Assembly (NCBI GenBank): GCA_017503065.1 | Contig: JAFVTT010000027.1 | Coordinates: 9,991 to 73,990, forward strand | From: Bacteroidaceae bacterium | GTDB taxonomy: Bacteria > Bacteroidota > Bacteroidia > Bacteroidales > Bacteroidaceae | Reading direction: 5' to 3' | DNA: 64,000 nucleotides | In this document: one piece after another, positions 63,787 through 64,000 of the stretch | Layout: each line of letters opens with the position of its first letter | How positions within the stretch are numbered: the stretch's first letter is position 1 | Translations under genes and position numbers: made by a program | Notes under the pieces: model-generated | What the model saw: only the letters and a program-made list of their open reading frames with translations | Databases searched by the model: none | Told to the model about the DNA's origin: nothing

Positions 63787-63893
63787 GAACGGAAAACGGA
63801 ACCGACGCAGAAAGCGAGAGCAGAAGCAAAATTTATTTTGATTATGCCGAGCAACAAGGAGGAAAAGACCGCAAAGCGGGATTAGAACGGAAA
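63786..63893 (+). repeat. Dispersed 3'-flank repeat, copy 3
   Basis: Starts at the end of the yidD stop codon: GAACGGAA, AAGCGAGAGCA, an AT-rich inner palindrome AAAATTTATTTT, TGCCGAGC, then GACCGCAAAGCGGGATTA and GAACGGAAA. Same blocks and order as the copies at 7057 and 13280, more diverged in the outer stem. Confidence 0.7.
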
Positions 63894-63962
63894 GGAGAGA
63901 ACGGAGAACTTAGAGCAATCGGGTTGACCAGACTAACAATAAATAAACAAACAACACATACA

Positions 63963-64000
63963 ATGGAATTCAACAAAATCACTGCTGCCGAGGCTGCTGC
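63963..64000 (+). CDS. Start of a gene running off the window (possibly acetyl-CoA hydrolase/transferase)
   Basis: ATG at 63963 opens a frame MEFNKITAAEAA to the window end. The FNKITAAEAA opening resembles the start of acetyl-CoA hydrolase / succinyl-CoA:acetate CoA-transferase family proteins of Bacteroidales. With twelve residues visible this is only a guess. Confidence 0.4.
   Translation, partial: MEFNKITAAEAA

Overview
The window looks like core chromosome of a Bacteroidales bacterium, probably Prevotellaceae or Bacteroides-like. The evidence is promoters of the Bacteroidetes type (TTTG, about 19-21 bp, TAnnTTTG), a fused SecDF, adjacent PorW/SprE-like and PorX-like genes, a gamma-alpha fused 2-oxoacid:ferredoxin oxidoreductase next to its beta subunit, DUF3098/DUF4271/DUF5683 proteins, a FimB/Mfa2-like lipoprotein and a BspA-like leucine-rich protein. 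Most of it is compact housekeeping DNA of moderate GC. The stretch at about 52.5-59.5 kb is visibly AT-richer and accessory.

Layout. 0-2.3 kb: two envelope-protein genes (minus strand) with a long leader, and tRNA-Pro. 2.4-8.9 kb: aroA, a small conserved protein, porW-like and porX-like genes. 9-9.4 kb: a decayed BspA-type gene end. 9.5-16.6 kb: leuS, two yitT paralogues, rdgB, a fimbrillin-like lipoprotein. 17-21 kb (minus): acyltransferase with a Crp-type regulator, pckA, an orphan BlaI-type repressor. 21.3-27.2 kb (minus): acpP-fabF-rnc-GH3-Ig-like lipoprotein operon. 27.4-35.2 kb: dsbD, HU, rhomboid plus a membrane-anchored EEP hydrolase, secDF. 35.3-45.5 kb: tRNA-Arg, korAB, tyrS, tRNA-Gln, then miaB-ftsX-DUF3098-uppP-truB-queA-folK. 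45.5-52.5 kb: a phosphate locus, with porin-pstS-pstC-pstA-pstB on one strand and a PhoB/PhoR-type pair divergent from it. 52.5-59.4 kb: accessory island. 59.4-64 kb: metK behind a probable SAM-II riboswitch, a LOG-family protein, DUF4271, hemD-like, rnpA, yidD and the start of a further gene.

The most interesting part is the accessory island. A membrane-anchored TPR/HTH regulator, an acyltransferase gene and a BspA-like surface protein gene (followed by a methyltransferase) each have the same pair of GGYAAYT/GGCAACT direct repeats, 10 bp apart, placed 40-41 bp upstream of a TAnnTTTG element. This suggests a small self-regulated surface-protein regulon. The acyltransferase copy of the promoter sits among remnants of a second, decayed regulator and BspA pair. 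Three 22-bp iterons and a promoter without a gene lie just upstream.

Several dispersed non-coding elements recur in the window: a promoter-carrying repeat upstream of metK, a hairpin element whose loop holds an extra 118 bp in one of two copies, a repeat sitting just 3' of stop codons, and strict 9-bp tandem arrays filling intergenic gaps.
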